This document shows positions 17,864 through 25,520 of a stretch of DNA of 64,000 bases, one piece after another. The notes below the pieces were generated by a model, which did not search any database, was not told the origin of the DNA, and saw only the letters and a program-made list of their open reading frames with translations. The DNA is from Pseudomonadota bacterium (GTDB taxonomy: Bacteria; Desulfobacterota; Desulfovibrionia; Desulfovibrionales; Desulfovibrionaceae). The first letter of the stretch is position 1. Each line of letters opens with the position of its first letter. The position numbers and the translations under genes are program-made. The stretch is taken from the NCBI GenBank assembly GCA_023399375.1, contig JAEWPX010000030.1, forward strand, positions 66,774 to 130,773, given 5' to 3'.

Positions 17864-18924
17864 TCCTGCGCTCCCTGCATCCCTTTTTGCGCAAGCAGGC
17901 GTTCCAGGGCGGAACCTTCGTCCAGGCGCGGCAGGGGTTCGCGGTCCAGCGGGAAGCCGCGCAGCCCGGCGTCCGCCGAGAGATCCGCCTTTGCGGGCAG
18001 ATAGGCGAGCAGCCCGTCGGGCAGGTACAGGGGGGGGAAGTCCTGCCGCCCGGCAAGGAGGCGTCCCGTCTGTTCGAGAAAAACGTCCCCGTTGTCCGTC
18101 ATGCGCCACAGGCCGTCGATGCCGGGATGGGCCGCCTGGAAATGGTATTCGCCCGCCCCGCTGCCGAGCAGGCACAGGAGCAGGCTTTGCGCCGTCTCCT
18201 CCAGGGGGCCGAGCGCGAGCGTGCGGCCCGGCTGGGGGACGGGCGCCATGACGCGGCCAAGGCTCTTTCCGGCGACGTCCAGGATTTCGACGTGAAGCAA
18301 CGTTTCGCGCCGCGCCTCGGACGGATGCGGCCACGCGCAGGGGAGCCGGGACAGGACGGAATCCCCCCCCCGCGCGACCTCCCACCGCCAGCGCGAGCCG
18401 TCTTCCCCTTCGCCGGCGGCCAGGATGCCGGCCGGCGCGGCAGGATCGTCGCCGTGCGCGCGGGACAGGGCGAGCATGTCTTCCAGCGTGAAGTAGTGGA
18501 GCAACTGGCAGGGATGGTCGCGCAGGGGCTGAAGCGCGATCATCGGGGCGTCCGGTGACCGGGCCGCGGCCGCCAGAAACGCCTGCAGCAGCGTGGGCTG
18601 CAGATCCGTGCGCAAGGCGTCGGCAAGAACGCAGGGAAGCCCGGGGAAGCGATCGTGCGCGGCGGCCAGGGCTTCGGCCGCGCCGCGCGGCCGGGGCAGG
18701 TCCGCGGCCCCGGCGGCCTGCGGCCCCGGCGCGAGAACGGCCACGGACAGGCCGCATTGCGCGGCCAGGTCCTTCAGGTCGGCGGCGTCCTTGCCGACGC
18801 AGGCCAGGGCCCGCGCCGGTCCTGCCACGGCGGCAAGGACGCCGAGGCGTCGGCCCAAGTCTTCCCGCCCCGCAGCGTCAAGAGGCCGCCCGGGCGTCAG
18901 GAGAAAGGCGCAGACGGGTTCCAC
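17860..18924 (-). CDS. Uncharacterised protein in the CMP-sugar synthetase operon
   Basis: A 354-residue protein with no motif I can name. It lacks membrane spans and a signal peptide. Leucine- and alanine-rich helices fill the first 180 residues; the second half has strand-rich sections (TLLHVEILDVAGKSLGRV). The start is a GTG at 18924 that shares one base with the TAG of the upstream gene (TAGTG), and the stop overlaps the next start in ATGA. This tight coupling to a nucleotide-sugar synthetase-like gene and a glycosyltransferase suggests a pathway role, but I infer this from position alone. Confidence 0.6.
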   Translation of the reverse strand: MEPVCAFLLTPGRPLDAAGREDLGRRLGVLAAVAGPARALACVGKDAADLKDLAAQCGLSVAVLAPGPQAAGAADLPRPRGAAEALAAAHDRFPGLPCVLADALRTDLQPTLLQAFLAAAARSPDAPMIALQPLRDHPCQLLHYFTLEDMLALSRAHGDDPAAPAGILAAGEGEDGSRWRWEVARGGDSVLSRLPCAWPHPSEARRETLLHVEILDVAGKSLGRVMAPVPQPGRTLALGPLEETAQSLLLCLLGSGAGEYHFQAAHPGIDGLWRMTDNGDVFLEQTGRLLAGRQDFPPLYLPDGLLAYLPAKADLSADAGLRGFPLDREPLPRLDEGSALERLLAQKGMQGAQE

Positions 18925-19604
18925 TAGCGCGTTCCGAAATCGTAGAGGTTGCGCGCAATGATGGCTTCGGCCAGCTGCATGTCTTCCATTTCGTCGATGT
19001 CGATAAGCTCCACGGGGTCCAGGATGGGATGGACGTAGCCGCGACGGGTGATGTCCTGCGCCACCCGCCAGCCATTGAACAGGCCGTAGCGGCGGTAGGC
19101 CGGCGCGGGAAAGGGTTTGGCCGCGCCGGACAGGCCATGGACGGTCCCGTCCGCATCCAGGCGAAGCAGACGGTCCCATGCCGGGGACACGGGGCGGACC
19201 GTGCTCGCCTGCCCCGCGCCGTCCGCAAGCCTGGCCGTGAGATCGCGCACCAGGCCCACCGAGCGGAAGGGATGGGTCGGGTAGAGCTCCACCACGATGT
19301 CGGCCCGGAAACCGTCCTCCTCCAGGCGAGTGAGGGCATGGGCGATGGCGTCGCCGAGCAGGGAGGTATCCTGGGCCAGTTCCGCCGGCCGCAGAAAGGG
19401 AACCTCCGCCCCGAACCCCAGGGCCGCGTCCGCGATTTCCCGGCTGTCCGTGGACACCACGATCCGGCTGAAGCACCGGGCCTGCAGGGCCACGGCGATG
19501 GTCCAAAAGAGGAGGGGCTTGCCGGCAAGAGGATGCAAATTTTTGTTCGTGATGCCTTTTGACCCGCCGCGGGCCGGGATGAAGGCCAGGACATTCGGAC
19601 GCAT
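18924..19604 (-). CDS. CMP-sugar synthetase-like cytidylyltransferase (NeuA/KdsB fold)
   Basis: A 226-residue nucleotidyltransferase. The N-terminus carries the conserved loop IPARGGSKGITNKNL and GKPLLFWT that binds CTP in acylneuraminate cytidylyltransferases, and later RRYGLFNGWR and VELIDIDEMEDM near the C-terminus fit the same family. The enzymes activate a nonulosonic or related acid as CMP-sugar. No NeuB-like synthase is in the window, so the sugar is either made elsewhere or differs from sialic-type acids. I take the ATG at 19604 (GGGGAA upstream); one at 19643 would add 13 residues. It heads a run of four overlapping minus-strand genes. Confidence 0.8.
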   Translation of the reverse strand: MRPNVLAFIPARGGSKGITNKNLHPLAGKPLLFWTIAVALQARCFSRIVVSTDSREIADAALGFGAEVPFLRPAELAQDTSLLGDAIAHALTRLEEDGFRADIVVELYPTHPFRSVGLVRDLTARLADGAGQASTVRPVSPAWDRLLRLDADGTVHGLSGAAKPFPAPAYRRYGLFNGWRVAQDITRRGYVHPILDPVELIDIDEMEDMQLAEAIIARNLYDFGTR

Positions 19605-19791
19605 GCACGTTCCCCACTGCGACGGCGCATGGCGCTTTCCCACAGTATTTTTGGGTAACTACGAAGAACCAAAGGACCATTTCGGCAGGCCCGTTGTCAA
19701 CAAAAGAGACGCATGGCGGCATGCGCCCCGGAGGCGGGCTCTTGGGTCGGGGGGTACGCCCGCGATGCGCCTCCTGGCGGTCCTGCGCGAG

Positions 19792-19816
19792 CCGGGGGCG
19801 CGCCCGAAGCCCCCGG
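19792..19816 (-). terminator. GC-rich hairpin after the flavoprotein gene
   Basis: An 8-base perfect stem (CCGGGGGC with GCCCCCGG) and a 9-base loop begins 2 bases after the flavoprotein stop codon. No T-run follows on the minus strand, so it is not a standard intrinsic terminator; it may block transcript decay or slow polymerase between two parts of the minus-strand run. Confidence 0.35.
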
Positions 19817-19818
19817 GT

Positions 19819-21126
19819 TCAGCCCCGGTGCGGCAGTGCGGCGACGAACCGCGCCGCGCTCGCGAATACGCCGTCAATATTCAGATATTCCCAAGCGCCG
19901 TTGCGGCCGACCAGGTAAATGTCCTTTGCGGCGAGAAACTCGGTCAGATACGCCTTGACGTCGTCGAGGCCGACGGTCGGTATGGGATACGTGTACCGCT
20001 GAAAATGGGTATCGATGCAGGCGATGTCGTCCGCCGAGCCGAGGATGCCCCGCCGCATCAGGTCGGAGACGACCGTCTCGACAAGGGCGTCCCGGGAAAC
20101 CGCTTCGTCCGTTTTGACGGTGTATTCCGCGACGACGGCCGGACAGAACCCGTCGGAGAAATTCTCCATGAAGGTCAGGCGGTAGAACATTTCATCGCCG
20201 GCAAAAAAGACCCAGTGGCAGGACTTGAAGCGGCCGAAGGACTTGCCGTCCTTGAGCCCGATCATGATGAAGAACGTGTCGTTGTGGCGCAACCGGTCGC
20301 GCCGGACGGCAAGCTCCGGGTAGGGCAAGGCGTCGATAAGGGTCGGCAGGGGGATGGTGGAAATGATCTTCCGGCATGTTGCGCGCGTGGCGTCGGCAAA
20401 CTCGAGGATGTAGCCGTTCGCCTGCGGGATGATGCGCCGCAACGCCTTGTCGAGGCGGACAAAACGGCTGATCGGGGCATGCAACGTATCGACGAGGGCC
20501 TGGATGCCGTTATGCGGATACAGGAACTTGGATTGGTAGGCGCGGCCGATGAATCGATGGCCCAGAGCCCCCTTGAGGATCTTTTCGAACGGCTCCGGTT
20601 CTATTTTGTTGGACACGAGCCCCAAGGATATGTCGTCGAGCCGTGCGTTCCATATTTTCGTGTTGTAGGGAATCATAAAGCAACGGGCAATGCCGGAGCC
20701 GAGTCCGCGATGAATCCAGTCTTTCAAGTTTTTGAAACTATTGGTTTTCGATGCGCATGACTCCATGTAGCCAACGATGCAGTCTTCCCAGTCGTCGTCC
20801 GGGAGCTGATAGAGCCCGTTCTCAAAAGGATAATCGAGCTCGTAAACGTCATCGTTCGCCAGATGGCATATCTTTACGGTTCGATCGCAAGACTTGTAGC
20901 GGAGAGGCAAGCCCGTCAAAAAATCCTGAAAGGCCTTGTCCTTGCTGTACAAGGCGTGAACGCCCAAATCCCAATGGAACGGGCCCGTGCGCCATGTCCG
21001 GCACAGCCCGCCGGGGGCGGCTTCCGCCTCGTAGACCGTAAACGGGATGCCCCGCCTGGACAGTTCCGTCCCAAGCGAAAGGCCGCTCATGCCGGCGCCG
21101 AGGATGGCGATTTCGCTATTTTCCAT
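19819..21126 (-). CDS. FAD-dependent oxidoreductase related to UDP-galactopyranose mutase/protoporphyrinogen oxidase-like proteins
   Basis: A 435-residue flavoprotein. The FAD-binding turn ILGAGMSGLSLG lies at residues 8-19, followed by YEAEAAPGGLCRTW and a HWDLGVHALYSKD block; the C-terminus has YLVGRNGAWEYLNIDGV, the usual second FAD contact. In polysaccharide loci such proteins include UDP-galactopyranose mutases and amine-oxidase-like desaturases. The N-terminal pattern is closer to the broad protoporphyrinogen-oxidase-like group than to classic Glf, so the reaction is uncertain. GGAGAG precedes the ATG, and the start lies 11 bases inside the end of the upstream glycosyltransferase gene, so the two are coupled. 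Confidence 0.75.
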   Translation of the reverse strand: MENSEIAILGAGMSGLSLGTELSRRGIPFTVYEAEAAPGGLCRTWRTGPFHWDLGVHALYSKDKAFQDFLTGLPLRYKSCDRTVKICHLANDDVYELDYPFENGLYQLPDDDWEDCIVGYMESCASKTNSFKNLKDWIHRGLGSGIARCFMIPYNTKIWNARLDDISLGLVSNKIEPEPFEKILKGALGHRFIGRAYQSKFLYPHNGIQALVDTLHAPISRFVRLDKALRRIIPQANGYILEFADATRATCRKIISTIPLPTLIDALPYPELAVRRDRLRHNDTFFIMIGLKDGKSFGRFKSCHWVFFAGDEMFYRLTFMENFSDGFCPAVVAEYTVKTDEAVSRDALVETVVSDLMRRGILGSADDIACIDTHFQRYTYPIPTVGLDDVKAYLTEFLAAKDIYLVGRNGAWEYLNIDGVFASAARFVAALPHRG

Positions 21127-23017
21127 GAAGCTCTCCGGGCCGTGCCATGGCGAAGGCGCAAGGGAGATGCAGGGTTCCTTCGAAATCCCTGCCCTTTTCG
21201 AATCCCATCATGCCCAATTCGCAGGCGATGTTCGTCTTCCAGGTCGAAGCGATCAGGATATAGTCGAAGGGTTCTTCGAGCAGCCTCGATTTGGCATGGA
21301 CGGGCGCGCCGTCGACGGTCGTCCCGTGCTTTGCCGGATCGTTGTCCACGAACGCGACGCCGACGCCTTCCAGGGACGCCTCCACCCAGCGCTTCCAGGC
21401 CCGCCCGTTGCCGCCGGCGCCGAAGATGGCCAATTTTTTGCCCCGGGTCAGTTTGCGCCGCAATATCTCGCGCAGGAAGAACTCTTCGGCAAAGGGTTCG
21501 GCCAGGCTCGCGCCCAGCCGGCTTTGCCGCTGGTACTGGCGCAGGCAGGCGGCGAGAATGTCGGCCAGGTCGGCGCAGTCCTGTCCCAGGGCCTGCCGGG
21601 TCTCGACGGCGGCCTGGAGGATGGCCAGCCGCGAATGGAAATACAGGGTATTGAGGCAGAGGGGGAGGAGCAACGCGGCGAGGTCGAAGTCCCCGGCCCG
21701 GCAGGCCGCAAGGAGCGCTTTTTCGGCGCGCTTTCCGGCGATGGCCTGGTATTCGGCCGGCAGGGCCGCGTACATCTCGAGCAGCGTTTCGGCGTAGGCG
21801 TGGGCGGTCCCGAAGCGCCGCGGCAATTGGCGCAGATAGTCCAGGGCGCAGGGCGCGTCCAACTCCCCTGTCAGGGCGACGACGCCGGCCGCGCGCGTCA
21901 AGTCTTCGACGGTCCGGTCGGGGTCGAGGGCGGCGATATCCTGGACGAACCGCTCGTATGTCCGTTTGAAGATCCTGTCGGGCTGAAACAGGGACAACGC
22001 CTTTTCATGGCCGCGCCGGGCGATGGCGAGGCGTTCCGTTTCATGGGCGAGGTAGTAGCGGCACTTCTCCGCCAGTTCGTCGAGGGTCGTGAACACGACG
22101 ATTTCCTCGCCGGGCGTAAAGAGGTCCCGGATCTGCGGGGTGTCGGTGCAAACGAGCAGCGCCCCGGCCAGCACGATCTTGAACGTCCTGTCCTTGTGGA
22201 CGAAGTCGAAATTGATGCCGATCTTGGCCCGTTGATAATATTCGAGCACGCCGGGCACGAGTCCCGATTCGGGGTCGTAGGGCAATCCCGCCGCAGGGCC
22301 GCCGAAGAGTTCCTCGCAGACCTGGAACCCCATGCCCCAGCAGGCCACGGGAACGCCTTGACGGCGCAACGTGTTGAGGATCGAGAGGCGCGGCCCCGAA
22401 TAGGGCGTTTCGATGGAGGACCCGACGAACATCACATCGACCGGACGCGGGGAGGCCGGCGACACCGGCGTGAATTTGCCGCAATAGTTGAGGGAAATGC
22501 CGAAACTGAGCGGCACGACGCCAAGCCCGCGCAAATACCGGTCGGCCTTCGGGTCATAGGAAATGGTGGCGTCGCATTTCGCCATGCGGCCCAGATTCGC
22601 CATGTTGCGGGGATCGACGGAATTCTCATCGTTGTTGATGAGGACGAAGCCCATTTCGCGAAGCCGCATGCAGTAGGCGAAAGGCAAATCGTAATCGGAA
22701 CCGATCATGAGAAAGGACGTGCCCAGGGCGTCGGCGAATGCCGCGAGGGCCAGGGCGGGGTCGGCGACCTGGTGCGCGGCGGCCTGCGGATAGCTGAAGA
22801 CGCCGAGGATTCTGGCGCCGAAGGGATGGAGCGCGTCGCACGGCGCGCAGTACGGGCAGGGCCCCTGTTGCAGGTACGGGCTCGTGGGCGTGACAAGGAC
22901 GATTTCGATCCCGCGCAGGTCGTCCGCCAGCTGTTTGACGTTGGCCAGGCCTTGTTGGCGTCGCGCGTGATTGTTGCGGCGGATATCGCCGATGCGCTGC
23001 CCGATCTCTGCTTCCAT
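21116..23017 (-). CDS. CgeB-like glycosyltransferase with C-terminal Rossmann-type domain
   Basis: A 633-residue protein. The first 340 or so residues resemble GT-B enzymes of the CgeB/YkvP group: VDVMFVGSSIETPYSG, GINFDFVHKDRTFKIVLAGALLVCTD and LFTPGEEIVVF are the characteristic stretches. A helical linker of about 150 residues follows, then from residue 525 a small nucleotide-binding-like domain with GAGGNGRAW and a VDNDPAKHG turn, often fused to such proteins and reminiscent of sugar-dehydratase N-termini. GGAG lies 9 bases before the ATG at 23017. Its end overlaps the flavoprotein gene. It probably adds one residue to the glycan; donor unknown. Confidence 0.78.
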   Translation of the reverse strand: MEAEIGQRIGDIRRNNHARRQQGLANVKQLADDLRGIEIVLVTPTSPYLQQGPCPYCAPCDALHPFGARILGVFSYPQAAAHQVADPALALAAFADALGTSFLMIGSDYDLPFAYCMRLREMGFVLINNDENSVDPRNMANLGRMAKCDATISYDPKADRYLRGLGVVPLSFGISLNYCGKFTPVSPASPRPVDVMFVGSSIETPYSGPRLSILNTLRRQGVPVACWGMGFQVCEELFGGPAAGLPYDPESGLVPGVLEYYQRAKIGINFDFVHKDRTFKIVLAGALLVCTDTPQIRDLFTPGEEIVVFTTLDELAEKCRYYLAHETERLAIARRGHEKALSLFQPDRIFKRTYERFVQDIAALDPDRTVEDLTRAAGVVALTGELDAPCALDYLRQLPRRFGTAHAYAETLLEMYAALPAEYQAIAGKRAEKALLAACRAGDFDLAALLLPLCLNTLYFHSRLAILQAAVETRQALGQDCADLADILAACLRQYQRQSRLGASLAEPFAEEFFLREILRRKLTRGKKLAIFGAGGNGRAWKRWVEASLEGVGVAFVDNDPAKHGTTVDGAPVHAKSRLLEEPFDYILIASTWKTNIACELGMMGFEKGRDFEGTLHLPCAFAMARPGELHGK

Positions 23018-23182
23018 GACGGCACTCCACCTCCGCGTATCGCTTTCTTTTTCGTATCAGATGGCGGCGGACGAAAGACCCGGCCCTGCCGATGTCCCGA
23101 CAGACGGAAAGGGACATTCGGAATATTTAAGCAATTATTGTTCCAGGAATACGTTCGAGAGGCGGCGCGAAGCGGAGGGCGC

Positions 23183-24007
23183 TTACGAAGCGTTCTCCGT
23201 CTGCTTTTGCATGCCGGCCGCAAACTGCCTGGCAAGCCGGACAAGCTTTATGGAGTCCGTCTTCTGGCGTGATTCCTGTTCCGGATCGTGGTTGTCCACT
23301 TTGCGATCCTTCTCATGGATGCGCACATTAGCAAGCACTTTCGGGACATGGACAAACGCCGCCCCGCCCATGGCGAAGCGGAGATAGAGTTCATGATCCT
23401 GTGAAACGCAGTTCGGATCATAATATCCGTGCTTGTCATGCAGTTCTTTCCGATACAGCTTGCAGATTCCGCACAGATACCAATGACAGAAGGCATTTTC
23501 GAAAGTGTATTCCGGGAGGGAAAAGCGGCGCAAGATGCGGTTCGCATCGTCGACGATATGCATGTCCGCATAGGCGAAGTCCGCGTTGTTCTCGCGAAGC
23601 GCGGCTTGCAGGTCGGACACCATGGTCGGAAGCAGCATGTCGTCCGAGGCGATGAAGGTGCAGAAGGTTCCCGTGGCCGCCCGAACCCCCGTGTTGAGGG
23701 CGAGGCTGAGCCCCTGGTTGCGATCGTGCTCCAGCAGCACCAGGCTGCGCCCCTGCCGGGGATAACGGGGGTGCCACCGGCGCTCCACGACGTTTGCGGC
23801 GGCGTCGTAGTTGGCGGCGTAGGACGTCCGTTCGTCGTCCACGGCCGCCGCGTATTGGCGCAGGACCTCCCGCGTGGCGTCGGTCGAGGCGTCGTTGACC
23901 ACCACGATCTCCACATCCGGATAATCCTGAAACCAGATGGAATCGAGGCAGGTGGGGAGATACCGGGCCTGATTATACGTGGCGACGACGACGCTGACTT
24001 TTTCCAT
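23183..24007 (-). CDS. GT2 glycosyltransferase
   Basis: A 274-residue GT-A enzyme: VVVATYNQARYLPTCLDS at the N-terminus, then VVVNDASTDAT, the donor-site FIASDDMLLP and QDHELYLRFAM further on, all usual for inverting GT2 enzymes with a DXD-like metal site. It has no membrane span. GAGGAAG is well placed before the ATG at 24007. It is the first gene of the 24.0 to 15.5 kb minus-strand run, so a promoter is expected between it and the divergent methyltransferase gene. Confidence 0.88.
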   Translation of the reverse strand: MEKVSVVVATYNQARYLPTCLDSIWFQDYPDVEIVVVNDASTDATREVLRQYAAAVDDERTSYAANYDAAANVVERRWHPRYPRQGRSLVLLEHDRNQGLSLALNTGVRAATGTFCTFIASDDMLLPTMVSDLQAALRENNADFAYADMHIVDDANRILRRFSLPEYTFENAFCHWYLCGICKLYRKELHDKHGYYDPNCVSQDHELYLRFAMGGAAFVHVPKVLANVRIHEKDRKVDNHDPEQESRQKTDSIKLVRLARQFAAGMQKQTENAS

Positions 24008-24383
24008 ACGCGCTTCCTCGGAGGGGAAAAACAGGGGCCGGCACGAATCGGATGGCGGCGCGCCGCGCCGGCCCTTCCGGACAGGAACCTGCCCCGCAGA
24101 CTGTAATTTCTGGAACAAAGTGTGGCAAACCCCGCACTTGTGTCAATTTCAAAGTTCTTTTTCCCTCCGCCCATAGGCGCGAAGCGTTTCCGCCGCAGGA
24201 GTATTTCCAAGGCGCACGGGGAACGCGACTTGTCTGCAGCCGTTTTTTTTGCTGGAGTATGCCGATGGCCGGCCGAAAGCGCAGGGAACGCGTCCGGGCT
24301 TCCGGGCGCAGGCCGGGACCGGCTCCGCATGCCGTCGGGAGAACAGGCCGCATGCCCCCGAACGGAAACACCCGAGGAACGTC
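24008..24383 (+). other. Divergent intergenic region, 376 bases
   Basis: This gap separates two divergent transcription units and should hold promoters for both. On the minus strand a perfect -35 box TTGACA lies at 24146-24141, but no good -10 box stands at the right distance. A short run of T (24242-24250) stands out. GAGGAAC before the plus-strand ATG at 24384 is a good ribosome site. I see no coding sequence or RNA gene in it. Confidence 0.4.
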
Positions 24384-25460
24384 ATGACCGCACTCTTCGA
24401 CATTTTCGATTCCACGGCGCTGGTGCTCCCGGAGGAGCGACTGGCCCTGCACGCGGCGGCGGCGGCCGTGCCCGCCGACGGCGTCATCGTGGAGATCGGC
24501 ACCTACAACGGCATGTCCGCGCTTCTCATGCGCCAGGCAGCTCCCCCCACCTGCCGCATCCACGCCGTGGACCCCTTTCCCCAGCCCGGCGCGGTCCAGC
24601 GCCTGGGCGACCACGGAATCACCTTTTTTCAAGGCACCTCGCGCCAGTTCGCCGCACGGTTTCAAGAGGGCGTCGACCTGCTCCTCATCGACGGCGACCA
24701 CAGCTTCCACTGGGCCCGCGAGGATTTCACGGCGCTGGCCCCGCTGCTGCGGCCGGGCGCGGTGGTGGCCTTCCACGACGCCGGGATAACGCCTTTCTGG
24801 GGCATCCGGCTCCTGGTGGACGCCCTGGAGCTGCATGGCGCCCTTGCGAGGCCGGCCGTCTACATCGGCCAGCTCGCCCTGGGGCGGTTCGATCCCGCCG
24901 CGGGGCTGCCGCCGGTGGACGCCTTCGTGCGCGTGGCCCGGGACCATCTCGCCGTGCCCACGGATTTCGGCTTGTGGAAGACACCGCCCGACCGGGTGTT
25001 CGAGGAATACGTGTACAGCGCCCTGTCCGTGCCGCGCCCCCTGGACGACGTGCGCTTCATCGGCCGGGGTTTGCGCGGCTGGCTGATCAAGACTCTCCTC
25101 GACTTGCCCGCGGCGATGTTCATCGACAGCAGCCAGGCCCAGGACCCGGCCATGAACTACCTTGTGGTCAGCGCCTATTGGGCGGAGATCCATCGCAGTC
25201 TCACGCAGGACAGGGGCATCCCCGCCCACAGGCTGCGGGCGGTGACGGAATACACCCTCTCGCGTCTGCTCTATGCGGATATTTCGGGCGACAGGCAGGG
25301 GCTATGCCGACTGGCCCGCGACGCATTCCAGCGGGAGTTCCTCCTGGCCCTTTTCTCGACGATGCCCGGGCACGAACTGTTCGCCCTGCACCAAAGCGGC
25401 ATGCTCGTCTCGTTCATCTCCGGTTTGTTCCGCGGCTTCTCCTACGACTTTGGCGGGTAG
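24384..25460 (+). CDS. Class I SAM-dependent methyltransferase (Methyltransf_24 type)
   Basis: A 358-residue protein. Residues 30 to about 150 are a Rossmann methyltransferase of the kind found beside glycosyltransferases: VIVEIGTYNGMSALLMR (motif I), IHAVDPFPQPG, LLLIDGDHSFHWAREDF and VAFHDAG. The remaining 200 residues are a helical extension I cannot assign. The family includes sugar O-methyltransferases. It is a single gene flanked by a divergent operon upstream and a convergent radical SAM gene downstream (60-base gap). Its likely target is a sugar of the locus glycan, inferred from position. Confidence 0.78.
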   Translation: MTALFDIFDSTALVLPEERLALHAAAAAVPADGVIVEIGTYNGMSALLMRQAAPPTCRIHAVDPFPQPGAVQRLGDHGITFFQGTSRQFAARFQEGVDLLLIDGDHSFHWAREDFTALAPLLRPGAVVAFHDAGITPFWGIRLLVDALELHGALARPAVYIGQLALGRFDPAAGLPPVDAFVRVARDHLAVPTDFGLWKTPPDRVFEEYVYSALSVPRPLDDVRFIGRGLRGWLIKTLLDLPAAMFIDSSQAQDPAMNYLVVSAYWAEIHRSLTQDRGIPAHRLRAVTEYTLSRLLYADISGDRQGLCRLARDAFQREFLLALFSTMPGHELFALHQSGMLVSFISGLFRGFSYDFGG

Positions 25461-25520
25461 GCCCTTTCCCCGCCCGGCGTGCGGGAGTCCGTTTCGCCAA
25501 TAGCCTGCCGTCGCCCGGAA

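Noticed and set aside
23018..23182. Small gene between the GT2 and the CgeB-like gene
   Set aside because: No start with a ribosome site and no conserved sequence was found; it is an ordinary spacer.
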